Below, in pieces: positions 1-11,271 of a stretch of DNA of 64,000 bases. Source of the DNA: Sutcliffiella horikoshii (GTDB taxonomy: Bacteria; Bacillota; Bacilli; Bacillales; Bacillaceae_I); the NCBI RefSeq assembly GCF_019931755.1, contig NZ_CP082918.1, positions 414,001-478,000 of the forward strand, read 5' to 3'. The notes under the pieces were generated by a model, which was given only the letters and a program-made list of their open reading frames with translations, did not search any database and was not told the origin of the DNA. The position numbers and the translations under genes were made by a program. The stretch's first letter is position 1. Every line of letters starts with the position of its first letter.

Positions 1-1
1 G

Positions 2-523
2 CGCAGATATTCCTTGCCGTGTGCATTGGAGGTTTCCACCATTGAATCGGTCACGCCGGGATTTGATTTTTATTTTATCCCAAGTGTGTTGAACAGCAGA
101 AAGACAGAATGGGTCACAGACCTTCATATAGAAGCGCTAAAAGAGTACGGCGATATCATGAACTGGGAGGAAATCGTGGCTGAAGGATACTGCATCCTTA
201 ATGCCGACTGCAAAGCTGCCAAGCTGACAGATGCAAAAACGGACCTCGACAAAGAAGATGTGATCGCTTATGCAAGATTGGCGGAGAAAATGTTTAATCT
301 GCCTATCTTTTACTTAGAATATAGTGGTACGTACGGGGACGTGGAAATGGTCCAGGCGGCAAAACAAACACTAGAAAAGACGCAACTGTTCTACGGAGGC
401 GGCATCTCCACGGCAGAGCGCGCCAAAGAAATGGTAGCCCACGCTGATACCGTAGTAGTAGGAAATGCCGTATACGATAACTTAAAAGAAGCCCTAAAAA
501 CAGTAGACGCTGTGAAAAATTAG
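2..523 (+). CDS. pcrB: Heptaprenylglyceryl phosphate synthase PcrB, 5' truncated by window edge
   Basis: PcrB transfers a heptaprenyl group to sn-glycerol-1-phosphate, making an archaeal-type ether lipid precursor in Bacillus. The reading frame is open from base 2, and the first visible residues ([16 protein letters not shown]) line up with the interior of the family, so roughly the first quarter of the usual ~228 residues is outside the window. Visible family signatures are the [14 protein letters not shown] strand, FYLEYSG and the phosphate-binding FYGGGI followed by VVGNAVY, typical of this TIM-barrel. Position directly upstream of pcrA is the conserved Bacillaceae order. Identification is secure; the start is not visible. 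Confidence 0.95.
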   Translation, partial: RRYSLPCALEVSTIESVTPGFDFYFIPSVLNSRKTEWVTDLHIEALKEYGDIMNWEEIVAEGYCILNADCKAAKLTDAKTDLDKEDVIAYARLAEKMFNLPIFYLEYSGTYGDVEMVQAAKQTLEKTQLFYGGGISTAERAKEMVAHADTVVVGNAVYDNLKEALKTVDAVKN

Positions 524-541
524 TAGTAGCCAGATATTCTA

Positions 542-725
542 GCTGTTGATTGGAGCACAGGGCGAAGACTCCTCGAAAATGCTACGCATTTTCTTCGTGC
601 GATGTATCGCTGTCGAAGCCTTCCTTGTCCTGAGGGAGATAGCGGTAGGTTGAGACCCCGCAACGAAGTGAGGAGGCTCAAGCACCGCCCCTAGGAAAGC
701 GAAGCCCAGTGCGGAAATCAACAGC
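542..725. repeat. Bacillaceae intergenic palindromic repeat element (~184 bp)
   Basis: The whole pcrB-pcrA gap is filled by an imperfect palindrome. Its ends are inverted (GCTGTTGATT-GGAGCAC at 542 and GTGC-GGAAATCAACAGC at 709-725). Internal blocks such as GCGAAGACTCCTC, GAGACCCCGC and GAGGAGGCTC are typical of a GC-rich intergenic repeat I recognise from many Bacillus genomes. This copy carries an extra segment around 577-645 with its own small hairpins (AAAATGC...GCATTTT; GCGATGTATCGC). No transposase is encoded. The minus-strand open frame across it is incidental. Confidence 0.7.
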
Positions 726-821
726 GGTTGTTCACAAAGATTCTAAAATTAATAGTAATTAACGAGCCAATTTAGTATGATAGAAAATAAGAACATATGT
801 TTGTTGGGACGGTGAAAAAAT

Positions 822-3128
822 ATGCAATATTTAAGTCAAAGGCTTCTTGAGGGACTGAACCCCATGCAAAAAGAAGCAGTGAAAAAAACGGACGGACCCT
901 TACTCATCATGGCCGGAGCGGGAAGTGGGAAAACCAAGGTGCTGACGCATCGAATCGCCTACCTGATGGCCGAAAAACAGGTGGCGCCTTGGAATATCCT
1001 TGCGATCACCTTTACAAATAAAGCGGCACGTGAAATGAAAGAGCGTGTGGAAAAGCTACTCGGACCTGCTGCAGAAGACATCTGGATCTCCACATTTCAC
1101 TCCATGTGTGTGCGAATCCTGCGCCGTGACATTGACCGCATCGGAATGAACCGCAATTTTACCATTCTTGATACGACCGACCAGCTGTCTGTCATCAAGA
1201 ATATTTTAAAAGACCGCAATATTGATCCAAAAAAGTTTGAACCAAGAACAATCCTAGGTACCATCAGCTCTGCAAAAAATGAACTGATGACCCCGGAACA
1301 ATATGCAAAACAGCCACTTGGGCCATACGAGCAACAAGTAGCGGAGATCTATACCGACTACCAAAAGAGGTTGAAAAAGAACCAGGCGCTTGATTTTGAC
1401 GATCTAATCATGACGACCATTCACCTCTTTAAACGTGTACCGGAAGTGCTGGAGTACTATCAACGCAAGTTTCAGTACATTCACGTGGACGAGTATCAGG
1501 ATACGAACAGAGCGCAATATACGTTAGTTAACCTGTTAGCGGACCGCCTGAAAAACCTTTGTGTGGTAGGGGATTCTGATCAGTCCATCTATCGCTGGCG
1601 AGGAGCGGATATAGCCAATATCCTTTCTTTTGAAAAAGACTATCCAAACGCGGAAGTCGTGCTGCTTGAGCAAAATTATCGTTCGACAAAACGTATTCTA
1701 GAAGCGGCTAACCGAGTGATAGATAACAATATCGGCCGTAAAAAGAAGAACCTTTGGACAGAAAACGACGAAGGGCAAAAAATCATCCATTATCAAGCTG
1801 ATTCTGAAAAATCGGAAGCGCAGTTTGTGGTCGGGAAAATGCGTGAACTCATGCAAAAAGACCCAACACGCACGCTTGGTGACTTTGCAATCCTTTACCG
1901 CACAAACGCCCAGTCCCGTGTGATGGAGGAAATGCTCCTCATGTCCAACATCAACTACACGATCGTCGGCGGAACCAAGTTCTACGACAGAAAAGAAATC
2001 AAGGATATCCTGGCATATCTTCGCTTGATTGCCAATCCAGACGATGACATCAGTTTGCAGCGGATCGTTAACGTACCAAAACGCGGCATCGGAGCGACAA
2101 CCGTTGATAAGATTGCCAATTACGCTGCGCAGCATGATATCTCCATCTACACGGCGCTTGCAGAGGTAGACCTGATAGGCGTCAGCGGCCGTGCTACATC
2201 ACAATTGAAAGAATTCCGCGCGCTGATTGAAGGGTATGTGCAAATGCAAGAATACATCTCTGTGACGGAACTGGTGGAAGAGGTACTTGAAAAGTCAGGC
2301 TATCGTGAAATGTTGAAAGCCGACAAAACGATTGAATCCCAAAGCAGACTGGAAAACATCGATGAGTTCTTGTCTGTTACGAAGAATTTTGAAGAAAAAT
2401 ATGATGATAAGAGCTTGGTTGCTTTCCTTACAGACCTGGCGCTTGTTGCTGATATTGATAAATTGGACGAGGAAGATCCAGCCCAGCAGGAAGGCGTTAT
2501 TTTAATGACTCTCCATGCTGCAAAAGGACTCGAGTTCCCGGTTGTATTTTTAATCGGAATGGAGGAAGGGGTATTCCCTCACAGCCGTTCGCTGTTTGAA
2601 GAAGCAGAAATGGAAGAGGAACGCCGCCTGGCTTATGTTGGAATCACACGTGCTGAGCAGCAACTGTTCATCACAAATGCCCAAATGCGTACGTTATTTG
2701 GTCGTACAAACATCAATCCTCCTTCTCGCTTTATAAAAGAAATACCAGAGGAGTTACTCGAAAGCGAAGAGAACAAAGAAGCTGCATCCCGTCCAACGCC
2801 ATTTGGTGGACGCGGGTCAAGTTTTGGAGGCGGCTCTGCGTCCCCATTTGGAGGCAATTCAGCTGCAGGAAGAGCAAGGGCGGCAAGTCCTGCTTCCCAA
2901 ACGGCACGCCGCACCACAGCACCATCCCGTGGACTTACTGCAACGGGTGGAGAAAGCTTGGACTGGATGGTAGGAGACAAAGCGGAACATAAAAAATGGG
3001 GAGTCGGTACCGTTGTCAGCGTAAAAGGTGACGGAGACGGCAAAGAGCTGGACATTGCCTTCCCAAGCCCGACAGGCATCAAGCGCCTATTGGCCAAATT
3101 TGCCCCTGTGACGAAGGTTCAACAATAG
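822..3128 (+). CDS. pcrA: ATP-dependent DNA helicase PcrA
   Basis: UvrD/Rep-type superfamily 1A 3'-5' helicase, essential in Bacillus, acting in replication restart, rolling-circle replication and repair, and binding RNA polymerase. At 768 residues it is slightly longer than the usual ~740. Q-motif [10 protein letters not shown] at 11-20, Walker A AGAGSGKT at 31-38, Walker B DEYQD at 223-227, then [14 protein letters not shown] (motif III region), and [11 protein letters not shown] and YVGITRA late motifs. The C terminus has a low-complexity Gly/Ser/Ala-rich linker (about 650-710), which accounts for the extra length, then the conserved Tudor-like tail ([18 protein letters not shown]). ATG at 822 has only a weak GGTG upstream. 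ligA follows 34 nt downstream, so the two are probably co-transcribed. Confidence 0.97.
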   Translation: MQYLSQRLLEGLNPMQKEAVKKTDGPLLIMAGAGSGKTKVLTHRIAYLMAEKQVAPWNILAITFTNKAAREMKERVEKLLGPAAEDIWISTFHSMCVRILRRDIDRIGMNRNFTILDTTDQLSVIKNILKDRNIDPKKFEPRTILGTISSAKNELMTPEQYAKQPLGPYEQQVAEIYTDYQKRLKKNQALDFDDLIMTTIHLFKRVPEVLEYYQRKFQYIHVDEYQDTNRAQYTLVNLLADRLKNLCVVGDSDQSIYRWRGADIANILSFEKDYPNAEVVLLEQNYRSTKRILEAANRVIDNNIGRKKKNLWTENDEGQKIIHYQADSEKSEAQFVVGKMRELMQKDPTRTLGDFAILYRTNAQSRVMEEMLLMSNINYTIVGGTKFYDRKEIKDILAYLRLIANPDDDISLQRIVNVPKRGIGATTVDKIANYAAQHDISIYTALAEVDLIGVSGRATSQLKEFRALIEGYVQMQEYISVTELVEEVLEKSGYREMLKADKTIESQSRLENIDEFLSVTKNFEEKYDDKSLVAFLTDLALVADIDKLDEEDPAQQEGVILMTLHAAKGLEFPVVFLIGMEEGVFPHSRSLFEEAEMEEERRLAYVGITRAEQQLFITNAQMRTLFGRTNINPPSRFIKEIPEELLESEENKEAASRPTPFGGRGSSFGGGSASPFGGNSAAGRARAASPASQTARRTTAPSRGLTATGGESLDWMVGDKAEHKKWGVGTVVSVKGDGDGKELDIAFPSPTGIKRLLAKFAPVTKVQQ

Positions 3129-3132
3129 ATGA

Positions 3133-5169
<2,037 letters not shown>

Positions 5170-5181
5170 GAGGTGTTGGAA

Positions 5182-6333
5182 GTGAAAAGGTTTTTGTCGT
5201 TGCTCCTTGTTGTTTCTCTTTTTGCCACCGGATGTGTGCCTGGCTTCGAGAAGCAGGAAGAAGTGGTACAAGATCCAGCGCAGCAGGAAAACACGGAACA
5301 AGCTATTGTTCCTAGATATAAAATTTCAGATGACTATTACCAAACCATCCTTCCCTATAAGCCTGGGGAAACCCGTGGCCAAATCGCCCCGCGCTTAAAC
5401 AGCCGGGTCGATGTGGAGGAATTGGAAACCGGATTGATGCGAATGGCGCAGGAGGTATTTCCTTCTGACAAATATTTGTATCAGGAAGGGCAGTATATAA
5501 AGCGTGATACAATTAAAAGTTGGTTGGGGCGTGTTGACCCTGAAGATGAGGAAAAGCCTGGGTTAAATCCACCGTTGATTCGCGGAGTGGATACGGAAGA
5601 TACGAACGAAAAAAGCCCAATCTATCTCGCACATATTCAAGAACAAAACTATCTTGTCCGTAAAGGGGAAGATCAGGTGGAACTTGGCGGGGTTTCCATT
5701 GGAATTGCCTTGAACTCTGTTCATTATTATAATTTGACGGATGAAGAAGGCGGCTATCCGAGGGAATATGTGATTCCAGATGACGAACTGGAAGCCGAGG
5801 GGAAAAAAATAGCGGAAGAAGTTATCAGAAGAGTTCGTGGCATGGAAGGGTTGGAGAATGTTCCGATTATCATTGGATTGTATAAACAGAGTCCAGCCAA
5901 TGCCGTTGTCCCTGGTAGCTTTATTGCAAAAGCAAATGTGGCAACTGGCGATAATTCCATTGGTAAATGGGAAGAAGTAAACGAAGAATACCACCTTTTC
6001 CCAAACAGTGATACTACCGAACTATATCGTGATGATGCCGTTCGCTTTGAGAATTTCAAGCTGGATATTGACGACTATTTTCCAAACCATACAGGAGTTA
6101 TCGGAAAAGGCTATTACCGTGATGGCGAACTTCAACAGCTTTCGATTGAAGTGAATATGGAGTTTAACGGAAAAGCCGAGTTGATCGGTTTCACCCAGTA
6201 TGTAACGGGACTGGTGGTTGAACACTTCCCGAACTATATCAATCTACAAGTATCCATTTCTTCCATCAGTGGAGAGGAAGCATTGATTGTAAGGGATGCC
6301 GGATCTGAAAAACCGTTTGTTCATATCTATTAA
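5182..6333 (+). CDS. camS: CamS-family sex-pheromone-type lipoprotein
   Basis: Member of the CamS/YerH lipoprotein family, named for the enterococcal cAM373 pheromone precursor; its physiological role in Bacillus is not established. The GTG at 5182 is chosen because AGAGGTG (5170-5175) is 6 nt upstream and it gives a clean lipoprotein signal, MKRFLSLLLVVSLFATGC, with the lipidated Cys at 18. An in-frame GTG at 5173 overlaps that ribosome site and is less likely. The remaining ~365 residues form the CamS domain, rich in acidic residues and predicted to be outside the membrane. Position after ligA matches B. subtilis yerH. A terminator follows directly. Confidence 0.9.
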   Translation: MKRFLSLLLVVSLFATGCVPGFEKQEEVVQDPAQQENTEQAIVPRYKISDDYYQTILPYKPGETRGQIAPRLNSRVDVEELETGLMRMAQEVFPSDKYLYQEGQYIKRDTIKSWLGRVDPEDEEKPGLNPPLIRGVDTEDTNEKSPIYLAHIQEQNYLVRKGEDQVELGGVSIGIALNSVHYYNLTDEEGGYPREYVIPDDELEAEGKKIAEEVIRRVRGMEGLENVPIIIGLYKQSPANAVVPGSFIAKANVATGDNSIGKWEEVNEEYHLFPNSDTTELYRDDAVRFENFKLDIDDYFPNHTGVIGKGYYRDGELQQLSIEVNMEFNGKAELIGFTQYVTGLVVEHFPNYINLQVSISSISGEEALIVRDAGSEKPFVHIY

Positions 6334-6342
6334 TTTTGCAGG

Positions 6343-6380
6343 AACCTACTATTCTTTACGGGATAGTGGGTTTTTATTTT
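6343..6380 (+). terminator. Rho-independent terminator after camS
   Basis: Nine-pair stem ACCTACTAT / ATAGTGGGT (one G-U pair; 6344-6352 with 6363-6371), a ten-base loop, and a TTTTTATTTT tract. It ends the pcrA-ligA-camS transcript. Confidence 0.85.
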
Positions 6381-6420
6381 ACCCTCCATTATTTTCTTCC
6401 TATTAGAATATAAACAATAT

Positions 6421-6473
6421 TTGAAAGACTAGTAATGATAGGGTAGAATGAGAGTTGTATGCAAGCGCTTTAG
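6421..6473 (+). promoter_or_regulatory. SigA promoter of rocA with cre-like site at the start of the transcript
   Basis: TTGAAA (6421-6426), 17-bp spacer, TAGAAT (6444-6449): close to SigA consensus. Transcription should begin near 6456. TGCAAGCGCTTTAG (6460-6473) holds the palindromic core AAGCGCTT of CcpA catabolite-response elements, with mismatches at the outer bases. A cre overlapping the initial transcript would allow CcpA to repress proline breakdown when sugar is present; this is inference. The promoter also rules out the upstream in-frame ATG at 6448, which lies inside the -10 element. Confidence 0.65.
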
Positions 6474-6495
6474 AATGCAAAGGAGGGCGAATGTA

Positions 6496-8040
6496 ATGGT
6501 ATTACCTTACAAACATGAACCATTTACTGATTTCACTAATGAGGAAAACAAACAAGCTTATCTTGAAGGCTTGAAACTAGTGGACTCTTATTTAGGACAA
6601 GATTACGACTTAATTATCGGTGGAGAGCGTGTTACGACAGAAGATAAAATCGTATCCGTGAACCCTGCAAATAAAGAAGAGGTTGTTGGTCGTGTGTCAA
6701 AGGCGGATCGTGACTTGGCTGAAAAAGCGATGCAAGTTGCAGACGAAACGTTCAAAACGTGGCGTAAAGTGAAGCCAGAAGTAAGAGCAGACATCTTGTT
6801 CCGTGCGGCAGCAATCATTCGTCGTCGTAAGCACGAATTCTCTGCACTTTTAACGAAAGAAGCAGGTAAGCCTTGGAATGAAGCGGATGCGGATACAGCG
6901 GAAGCAATTGATTTCCTTGAGTACTATGCACGTCAAATGCTGAAATTAAAAGACGGTATGCCTCTAGAGAGCCGTGTTGGCGAATACAACCGTTATAACT
7001 ATATTCCACTAGGTGTAGGTGTCATTATCTCTCCTTGGAACTTCCCATTTGCGATCATGGCTGGTACTGCAGTAGCGGCGATTGTAACGGGTAACACAGT
7101 ACTATTGAAGCCTGCGTCTACAACTCCTGTTGTTGCGGCTAAATTCGTAGAAGTAATGGAAGAGGCTGGACTGCCTGCTGGCGTACTTAACTTCGTACCA
7201 GGTAGCGGCGCTGAAGTAGGGGACTACCTAGTAGACCACCCACGCACTCGCTTCATCTCGTTCACTGGATCTCGTGACGTTGGTTTACGAATCTATGAGC
7301 GTGCTTCTAAAGTGAACCCTGGCCAAATCTGGTTAAAGCGTGTAATCGCTGAAATGGGTGGAAAAGATACGATTGTGGTAGACAGCGAGGGCGACCTTGA
7401 GTTGGCAGCACAATCCATCGTAAAATCTGCATTCGGTTTCTCCGGTCAAAAATGTTCTGCGTGCTCCCGTGCGGTAATCGTAGAAGATGTGTATGATCAA
7501 GTATTGAACCGTGCAGTAGAATTAACAAAAGAGTTGACAGTTGGCGACCCAACAGAAAACCACTACATGGGACCTGTTATCGACCAAGCTGCATTTGATA
7601 AAGTAATGAAATATGTTGCTATCGGAAAAGAAGAAGGACGTATCCTTGCAGGTGGAGAAGGAGACAACTCCAAAGGATTCTTCGTTCAGCCGACAATCGT
7701 TGCTGATGTGGATCCAGAAGCTCGCCTGATGAAAGAAGAGATCTTCGGACCGGTTGTAGCATTTGCAAAAGCAAAAGACTACAATCATGCGCTTGAAATT
7801 GCAAACAACACAGAGTACGGCTTGACTGGAGCGGTTATCACAAACAACCGTGAAAAAATCGAGCAGGCTCGCGAAGACTTCCACGTTGGTAACCTTTACT
7901 TCAACCGTGGATGCACAGGTGCAATCGTTGGATACCAACCATTCGGCGGATTCAACATGTCTGGAACTGACTCCAAAGCGGGCGGTCCTGACTACCTATT
8001 GCTTCACTTACAAGCAAAAACAACATCTGAAACTTTGTAA
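6496..8040 (+). CDS. rocA: 1-pyrroline-5-carboxylate dehydrogenase (RocA/PutC type)
   Basis: Aldehyde dehydrogenase oxidising glutamate-5-semialdehyde/P5C to glutamate with NAD, the second step of proline and the last of arginine catabolism. Start ATG 6496 follows AAAGGAGGGCG (6478-6488), giving 514 residues, near the 515 of B. subtilis. Family features: SPWNFP, NAD-binding FTGSRDVG, the general-base Glu in VIAEMGGKD, and catalytic Cys320 in GQKCSACS. Cytosolic. The proline symporter on the opposite strand 0.9 kb downstream fits a role in proline use. rocA and putC/ycgN paralogues cannot be told apart by eye. Confidence 0.93.
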   Translation: MVLPYKHEPFTDFTNEENKQAYLEGLKLVDSYLGQDYDLIIGGERVTTEDKIVSVNPANKEEVVGRVSKADRDLAEKAMQVADETFKTWRKVKPEVRADILFRAAAIIRRRKHEFSALLTKEAGKPWNEADADTAEAIDFLEYYARQMLKLKDGMPLESRVGEYNRYNYIPLGVGVIISPWNFPFAIMAGTAVAAIVTGNTVLLKPASTTPVVAAKFVEVMEEAGLPAGVLNFVPGSGAEVGDYLVDHPRTRFISFTGSRDVGLRIYERASKVNPGQIWLKRVIAEMGGKDTIVVDSEGDLELAAQSIVKSAFGFSGQKCSACSRAVIVEDVYDQVLNRAVELTKELTVGDPTENHYMGPVIDQAAFDKVMKYVAIGKEEGRILAGGEGDNSKGFFVQPTIVADVDPEARLMKEEIFGPVVAFAKAKDYNHALEIANNTEYGLTGAVITNNREKIEQAREDFHVGNLYFNRGCTGAIVGYQPFGGFNMSGTDSKAGGPDYLLLHLQAKTTSETL

Positions 8041-8053
8041 TATTTATTATAGA

Positions 8054-8093
8054 AGGAAGCTGATGCCTAGTTGGGTGTCAGCTTTCTTTTTTT
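8054..8093 (+). terminator. Rho-independent terminator after rocA
   Basis: Stem AAGCTGATGCC (8057-8067) with GGTGTCAGCTT (two G-U pairs) and a following TTTCTTTTTTT tract. Confidence 0.85.
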
Positions 8094-8202
8094 GCGACTC
8101 GATGGGGATTTAACACTTAATTACTACTTTTTTACATATTTTCCCCAAGAACATTTCATACTAACAAATGTGTTCTAAACCAGTATGAAAAGGAGACGTA
8201 AA

Positions 8203-8865
8203 ATGAAGAAATTCCTTAGTATTTTAACGGTGTTGCTGTTTGTTTTAGGCGGAATGGGCAACTTGGCTGCTGCAAATGCAAATAACAAGGAAGATGCACA
8301 AGTCCGTATTCTGCATGCATCTCCTGACGCTCCTGCAGTGGACGTCTATGTTGATGGAAATGCGGCGGTAGAGGGTGCGAAGTTTAAAGATGCTACTGAT
8401 TACTTAATGCTTCCTGCAGGTCCACATAAAGTGGAAGTCTTTCCTGCAGGGAAAAAAGATCAGCCGGTTATTGCTCAACAACTTGAAGTAGAAGGTGGCA
8501 AAGCATACACGGTAGCGGCTGTTAATAAGCTTGCCAAACTTGAAATGATTGCGGTAGAGGATACTAGAAAAGCACCTAAAGGAAAAGCGTTCACGCGTGT
8601 AGGTCACCTATCTCCAGATGCTCCACAGGTGGATGTAGGAGTAATTAAAGGGGACACTGTATTCAGTGAACTATCTTTTAAAGACATTTCCGTTTATCAA
8701 GAACTTGAGCCTGGGACGTACAATTTGGAAATCAGAACGCCTGATGGAAAACAGGTTCTGGACCTTTCCGGAACTAAGCTTGATAAAGATACAGTATACA
8801 GTGTTTTTGCAGTAAATACAGCTGACAAATTAGAAGTAATAGTGCTTGTGGATAGCGAGAAGTAA
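8203..8865 (+). CDS. Secreted DUF4397 domain protein
   Basis: 220-residue exported protein. ATG 8203 is chosen because AAAAGGAG (8188-8194) precedes it; the in-frame ATG at 8185 overlaps that site. A Sec signal peptide (MKKFLSILTVLLFVLGG...) ends near LAAANA-NNK (about residue 26). The mature part is an internally duplicated beta-rich domain: VRILHASPDAPAVDVYVDG and the partner TRVGHLSPDAPQVDVGV mark the two halves, the DUF4397 signature. Its biochemical function is unknown. No cell-wall anchor is visible, so it is probably released or loosely attached. The 5' untranslated region can form a hairpin (8148-8156 with 8166-8176). Confidence 0.85.
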   Translation: MKKFLSILTVLLFVLGGMGNLAAANANNKEDAQVRILHASPDAPAVDVYVDGNAAVEGAKFKDATDYLMLPAGPHKVEVFPAGKKDQPVIAQQLEVEGGKAYTVAAVNKLAKLEMIAVEDTRKAPKGKAFTRVGHLSPDAPQVDVGVIKGDTVFSELSFKDISVYQELEPGTYNLEIRTPDGKQVLDLSGTKLDKDTVYSVFAVNTADKLEVIVLVDSEK

Positions 8866-8874
8866 AAGAAAAAA

Positions 8875-8905
8875 GAACCCGGCCAAGTGCACGGGTTCTC
8901 TTCAT
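8875..8905. terminator. Bidirectional terminator between convergent genes
   Basis: Stem GAACCCG / CGGGTTC (8875-8881 with 8892-8898), A-rich on the left and T-rich on the right, placed between the stop codons of the DUF4397 gene and the minus-strand symporter gene. It can serve both transcripts. Confidence 0.75.
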
Positions 8906-8910
8906 TTAAA

Positions 8911-10419
8911 TTAATCTTCTTTATTCTGTTCTGTTTCCATTGTTTCTTCCATTTCCGTAAAGCCTTCACGCACTTTTTTACGTGGGAAGTTTGTAATATA
9001 ACTTACTACAATTACGGCAATGGTACTAAGGATGAAGCCTGGAATAATTTCATATAAGAAATCAGTCAGCGGTTCGCCGTTGACAGTGAATGGACCATAG
9101 ATCCAAATTAGTACCGTGAATGTACCAACTAGCATACCTGCAAGTGCACCCCAACGGTTCATACGTTTCCAGTAAAGACTAAGGATTACCACTGGACCAA
9201 ATGCAGCACCAAATCCTGCCCATGCGTTACCAACTAGGTTAAGGATAGTGTCGTTTGGTGTCAGAGATAAACCAATTGCTACAAGAGCAACGATAAGAAC
9301 GGAGATACGTCCAATCAATACAAGTTCTTTATCTGAAGCTTCACGACGTAAGAATGTTTTATAAAAATCTTCTGTCAGCGCACTGGATGTAACAAGTAGC
9401 TGAGAAGAAATGGTACTCATGATAGCAGCTAGGATTGCTGCAAGTAAGAATCCACTGATTAGTGGGTGGAACAAGAATTGAGAGAAAACAATAAAGATTG
9501 TTTCTGAATCAGCTAATTCCATTCCTGTACGGTTTACGTAGGCAATACCTACAAAACCTGTTGCCATCGCACCGATGATGGAAACGATCATCCAGCTCAT
9601 TCCGATACGACGAGCAGCTTTGAAATCACGGATCGACTTAATTGCCATAAATCGAACGATGATATGAGGCTGTCCAAAATAACCAAGTCCCCACGCAAGT
9701 AAAGAGATAATTCCAAGAACGGTTGTACCTTTAAAGAAGTCAAGGTATGTTGGGTCGATAGCACGTACTTCATCAAGTGTTACACCAACACCGCCTAAAT
9801 CAGTAAAAGCAACAATTGGCACTAGTACTAAGGCAAGAAGCATGATGACACCTTGTACAAAGTCAGTTAAACTAACTGCCAAGAATCCTCCGAACAATGT
9901 ATAAGCGACAACTACACCAGCCGTTACGAATAAGCCAGTTTTGTAATCTAATCCAAATGCACTATCAAATAGTGTACCACCGGAAACTAAACCAGAGGAT
10001 GTATAGAGTGTGAAGAAAATGATGATAACGATCGCTGATACGAAGCGTAAAATACGAGTTCCATCATAAAAACGGTTTTCAAAGAAATCTGGGATTGTAA
10101 TGGAGTCATTCGCAGTTTCAGTATAAACCCTTAAACGAGGTGCAACGACCAAATAGTTCACATATGCTCCAATTGTAAGCCCGATAGCGATCCACATGCT
10201 GGATACACCAGATGCATACATGGCACCAGGCAGACCCATTAGCATCCAACCACTCATATCAGATGCCCCGGCAGATAGTGCAGTTACTCCAGGTCCTAAT
10301 TGACGTCCACCAAGCATATAGCCTGAAATATCGTCGGTAGATGTTTTATAGGCATATAAACCTATTCCTAGCATGGCGATAAAATAAAGTGCTAGGGAAA
10401 TAAATACTCCTGTTTCCAC
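8911..10419 (-). CDS. opuE: Sodium/proline symporter (OpuE/PutP type)
   Basis: SSS-family sodium:solute symporter of 502 residues with about 13 hydrophobic segments; the cytosolic tail is charged (ending [11 protein letters not shown]). Family hallmarks include [18 protein letters not shown] near the N terminus, [14 protein letters not shown] and [14 protein letters not shown] start at 10419 with CAGGAG upstream. In B. subtilis the homologue immediately before gatCAB on the opposite strand is OpuE, the osmoprotective proline importer, which favours that name. Closeness to rocA would also suit a catabolic PutP. The SigB-like promoter upstream supports the stress role. Transport of proline is well supported; the physiological role is inferred. 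Confidence 0.88.
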   Translation of the reverse strand: METGVFISLALYFIAMLGIGLYAYKTSTDDISGYMLGGRQLGPGVTALSAGASDMSGWMLMGLPGAMYASGVSSMWIAIGLTIGAYVNYLVVAPRLRVYTETANDSITIPDFFENRFYDGTRILRFVSAIVIIIFFTLYTSSGLVSGGTLFDSAFGLDYKTGLFVTAGVVVAYTLFGGFLAVSLTDFVQGVIMLLALVLVPIVAFTDLGGVGVTLDEVRAIDPTYLDFFKGTTVLGIISLLAWGLGYFGQPHIIVRFMAIKSIRDFKAARRIGMSWMIVSIIGAMATGFVGIAYVNRTGMELADSETIFIVFSQFLFHPLISGFLLAAILAAIMSTISSQLLVTSSALTEDFYKTFLRREASDKELVLIGRISVLIVALVAIGLSLTPNDTILNLVGNAWAGFGAAFGPVVILSLYWKRMNRWGALAGMLVGTFTVLIWIYGPFTVNGEPLTDFLYEIIPGFILSTIAVIVVSYITNFPRKKVREGFTEMEETMETEQNKED

Positions 10420-10521
10420 AATATCAACTCCTGAATAATCTTTAGTTTTGTTTGTACATCAGCAATTTCGGCGCCCCAAATTGCTCTCATAACGGTTACG
10501 AGTATTTAAGCTATCAAAGTA

Positions 10522-10547
10522 TTTCCCTTAATTCAAGCGATTGAAAC
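10522..10547 (-). promoter_or_regulatory. SigB-like promoter of the proline symporter gene
   Basis: On the minus strand GTTTCA (10547-10542), a 14-bp spacer, and GGGAAA (10527-10522) resemble the SigB pattern GTTTAA-N12-14-GGGTAT. B. subtilis opuE is known to have SigA and SigB promoters, which gives the match weight. Two positions deviate from consensus. Confidence 0.45.
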
Positions 10548-10774
10548 CTTTTTCAATAGGAAGAAAAACACGCTACCCCTTGATACAATGGGCATACTTC
10601 CCACTTGACAATTAATTAAAGTAAAACTATTCAGAATTATCAAACACGTAATATTGCTGTAATATTTGCAACCATATTCACCATCACTCTTCCCAGAATG
10701 CCCACTTATTTTTCCTCAAAAAACCCGAAACATACCACACCAAACAAAAACGGTTACGTGGATGGAGAGAGGGG

Positions 10775-10862
10775 TTTCTTTAGTGCTCTAACGCACTGAG
10801 GGTCAGACCCCTCTTTACCCAACGCACTGAGGGTCAGACCCCTCTTTACCCAACTAAAGAAA
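10775..10862. repeat. Palindromic repeat cluster with perfect 31-bp tandem duplication
   Basis: A 31-bp unit (10790-10820) is repeated exactly at 10821-10851. Each unit contains the near-palindrome GAGGGTCAGACCCCTC. The pair is flanked by a perfect 10-bp inverted repeat, TTTCTTTAGT (10775-10784) and ACTAAAGAAA (10853-10862), so the whole block folds as one structure. GGGTCAGACCCC-type palindromes resemble REP sequences mobilised by REP-associated tyrosine transposases; no such transposase is in the window. Confidence 0.8.
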
Positions 10863-10885
10863 TTTCCACCAATATCCCGTGGGAA

Positions 10886-10915
10886 TTGCTTGTGGGGGTT
10901 AAAGTTTAGTATGAT
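10886..10915 (+). promoter_or_regulatory. Probable SigA promoter of gatCAB
   Basis: TTGCTT (10886-10891), 18-bp spacer, TATGAT (10910-10915), 43 bp before the gatC start codon. Moderate match; no competing element is seen nearby. Confidence 0.5.
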
Positions 10916-10958
10916 AGGGGTATTGTGCAAGTTCGATTTTTTGCGGAGGTGAAAGAGG

Positions 10959-11249
10959 ATGTCACGTATTTCGGAGGATCAGGTGAAGCATGTGGCGCAT
11001 TTGGCCCGTCTTGCGATCAGCGAGGATGAGGCGGTTATGTTCACAAGTCAATTAGATGCAATTATTTCATTCGCGGAGAAGCTGAATGAATTAGATACAG
11101 AAAATGTTCAACCAACTTCTCATGTTCTACATATGAAGAATGTCATGAGGGAAGATGTTGCGAAAGATGGCCTGCCGGTGGATGAGGTATTGAAAAATGC
11201 GCCAGACCACAAAAACGGCCAGATTCGCGTACCAAGCATTATTGAATAG
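10959..11249 (+). CDS. gatC: Asp/Glu-tRNA amidotransferase subunit C
   Basis: Small subunit (96 residues) of the GatCAB complex that converts Glu-tRNA(Gln) to Gln-tRNA(Gln) (and Asp-tRNA(Asn) where used); it wraps around and stabilises GatA. Family pattern [16 protein letters not shown] near the N terminus and LREDV-like [12 protein letters not shown], with the closing [11 protein letters not shown] 10959 follows GCGGAGGTG. First gene of the gatCAB operon, 22 nt before gatA. Confidence 0.97.
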   Translation: MSRISEDQVKHVAHLARLAISEDEAVMFTSQLDAIISFAEKLNELDTENVQPTSHVLHMKNVMREDVAKDGLPVDEVLKNAPDHKNGQIRVPSIIE

Positions 11250-11271
11250 GAAAGAGTAAGGAGGGAACCCC

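Larger units (their letters stand above)
10420..10958. other. Gene-free 539-bp divergent regulatory region opuE/gatC
   Basis: No credible coding sequence. It holds the 5' region and SigB-like promoter of opuE on the left, an AT-rich stretch at 10548-10770 where I see nothing definable apart from a doubled GTAATATT (10651-10671), a repeat cluster at 10775-10862, and the gatCAB promoter on the right. Confidence 0.7.

Noticed and set aside
10491..10758. Two copies of AACGGTTACG in the opuE/gatC gap (10491 and 10749)
   Set aside because: Ten bases, not placed at promoters in a consistent way, and could occur by chance.
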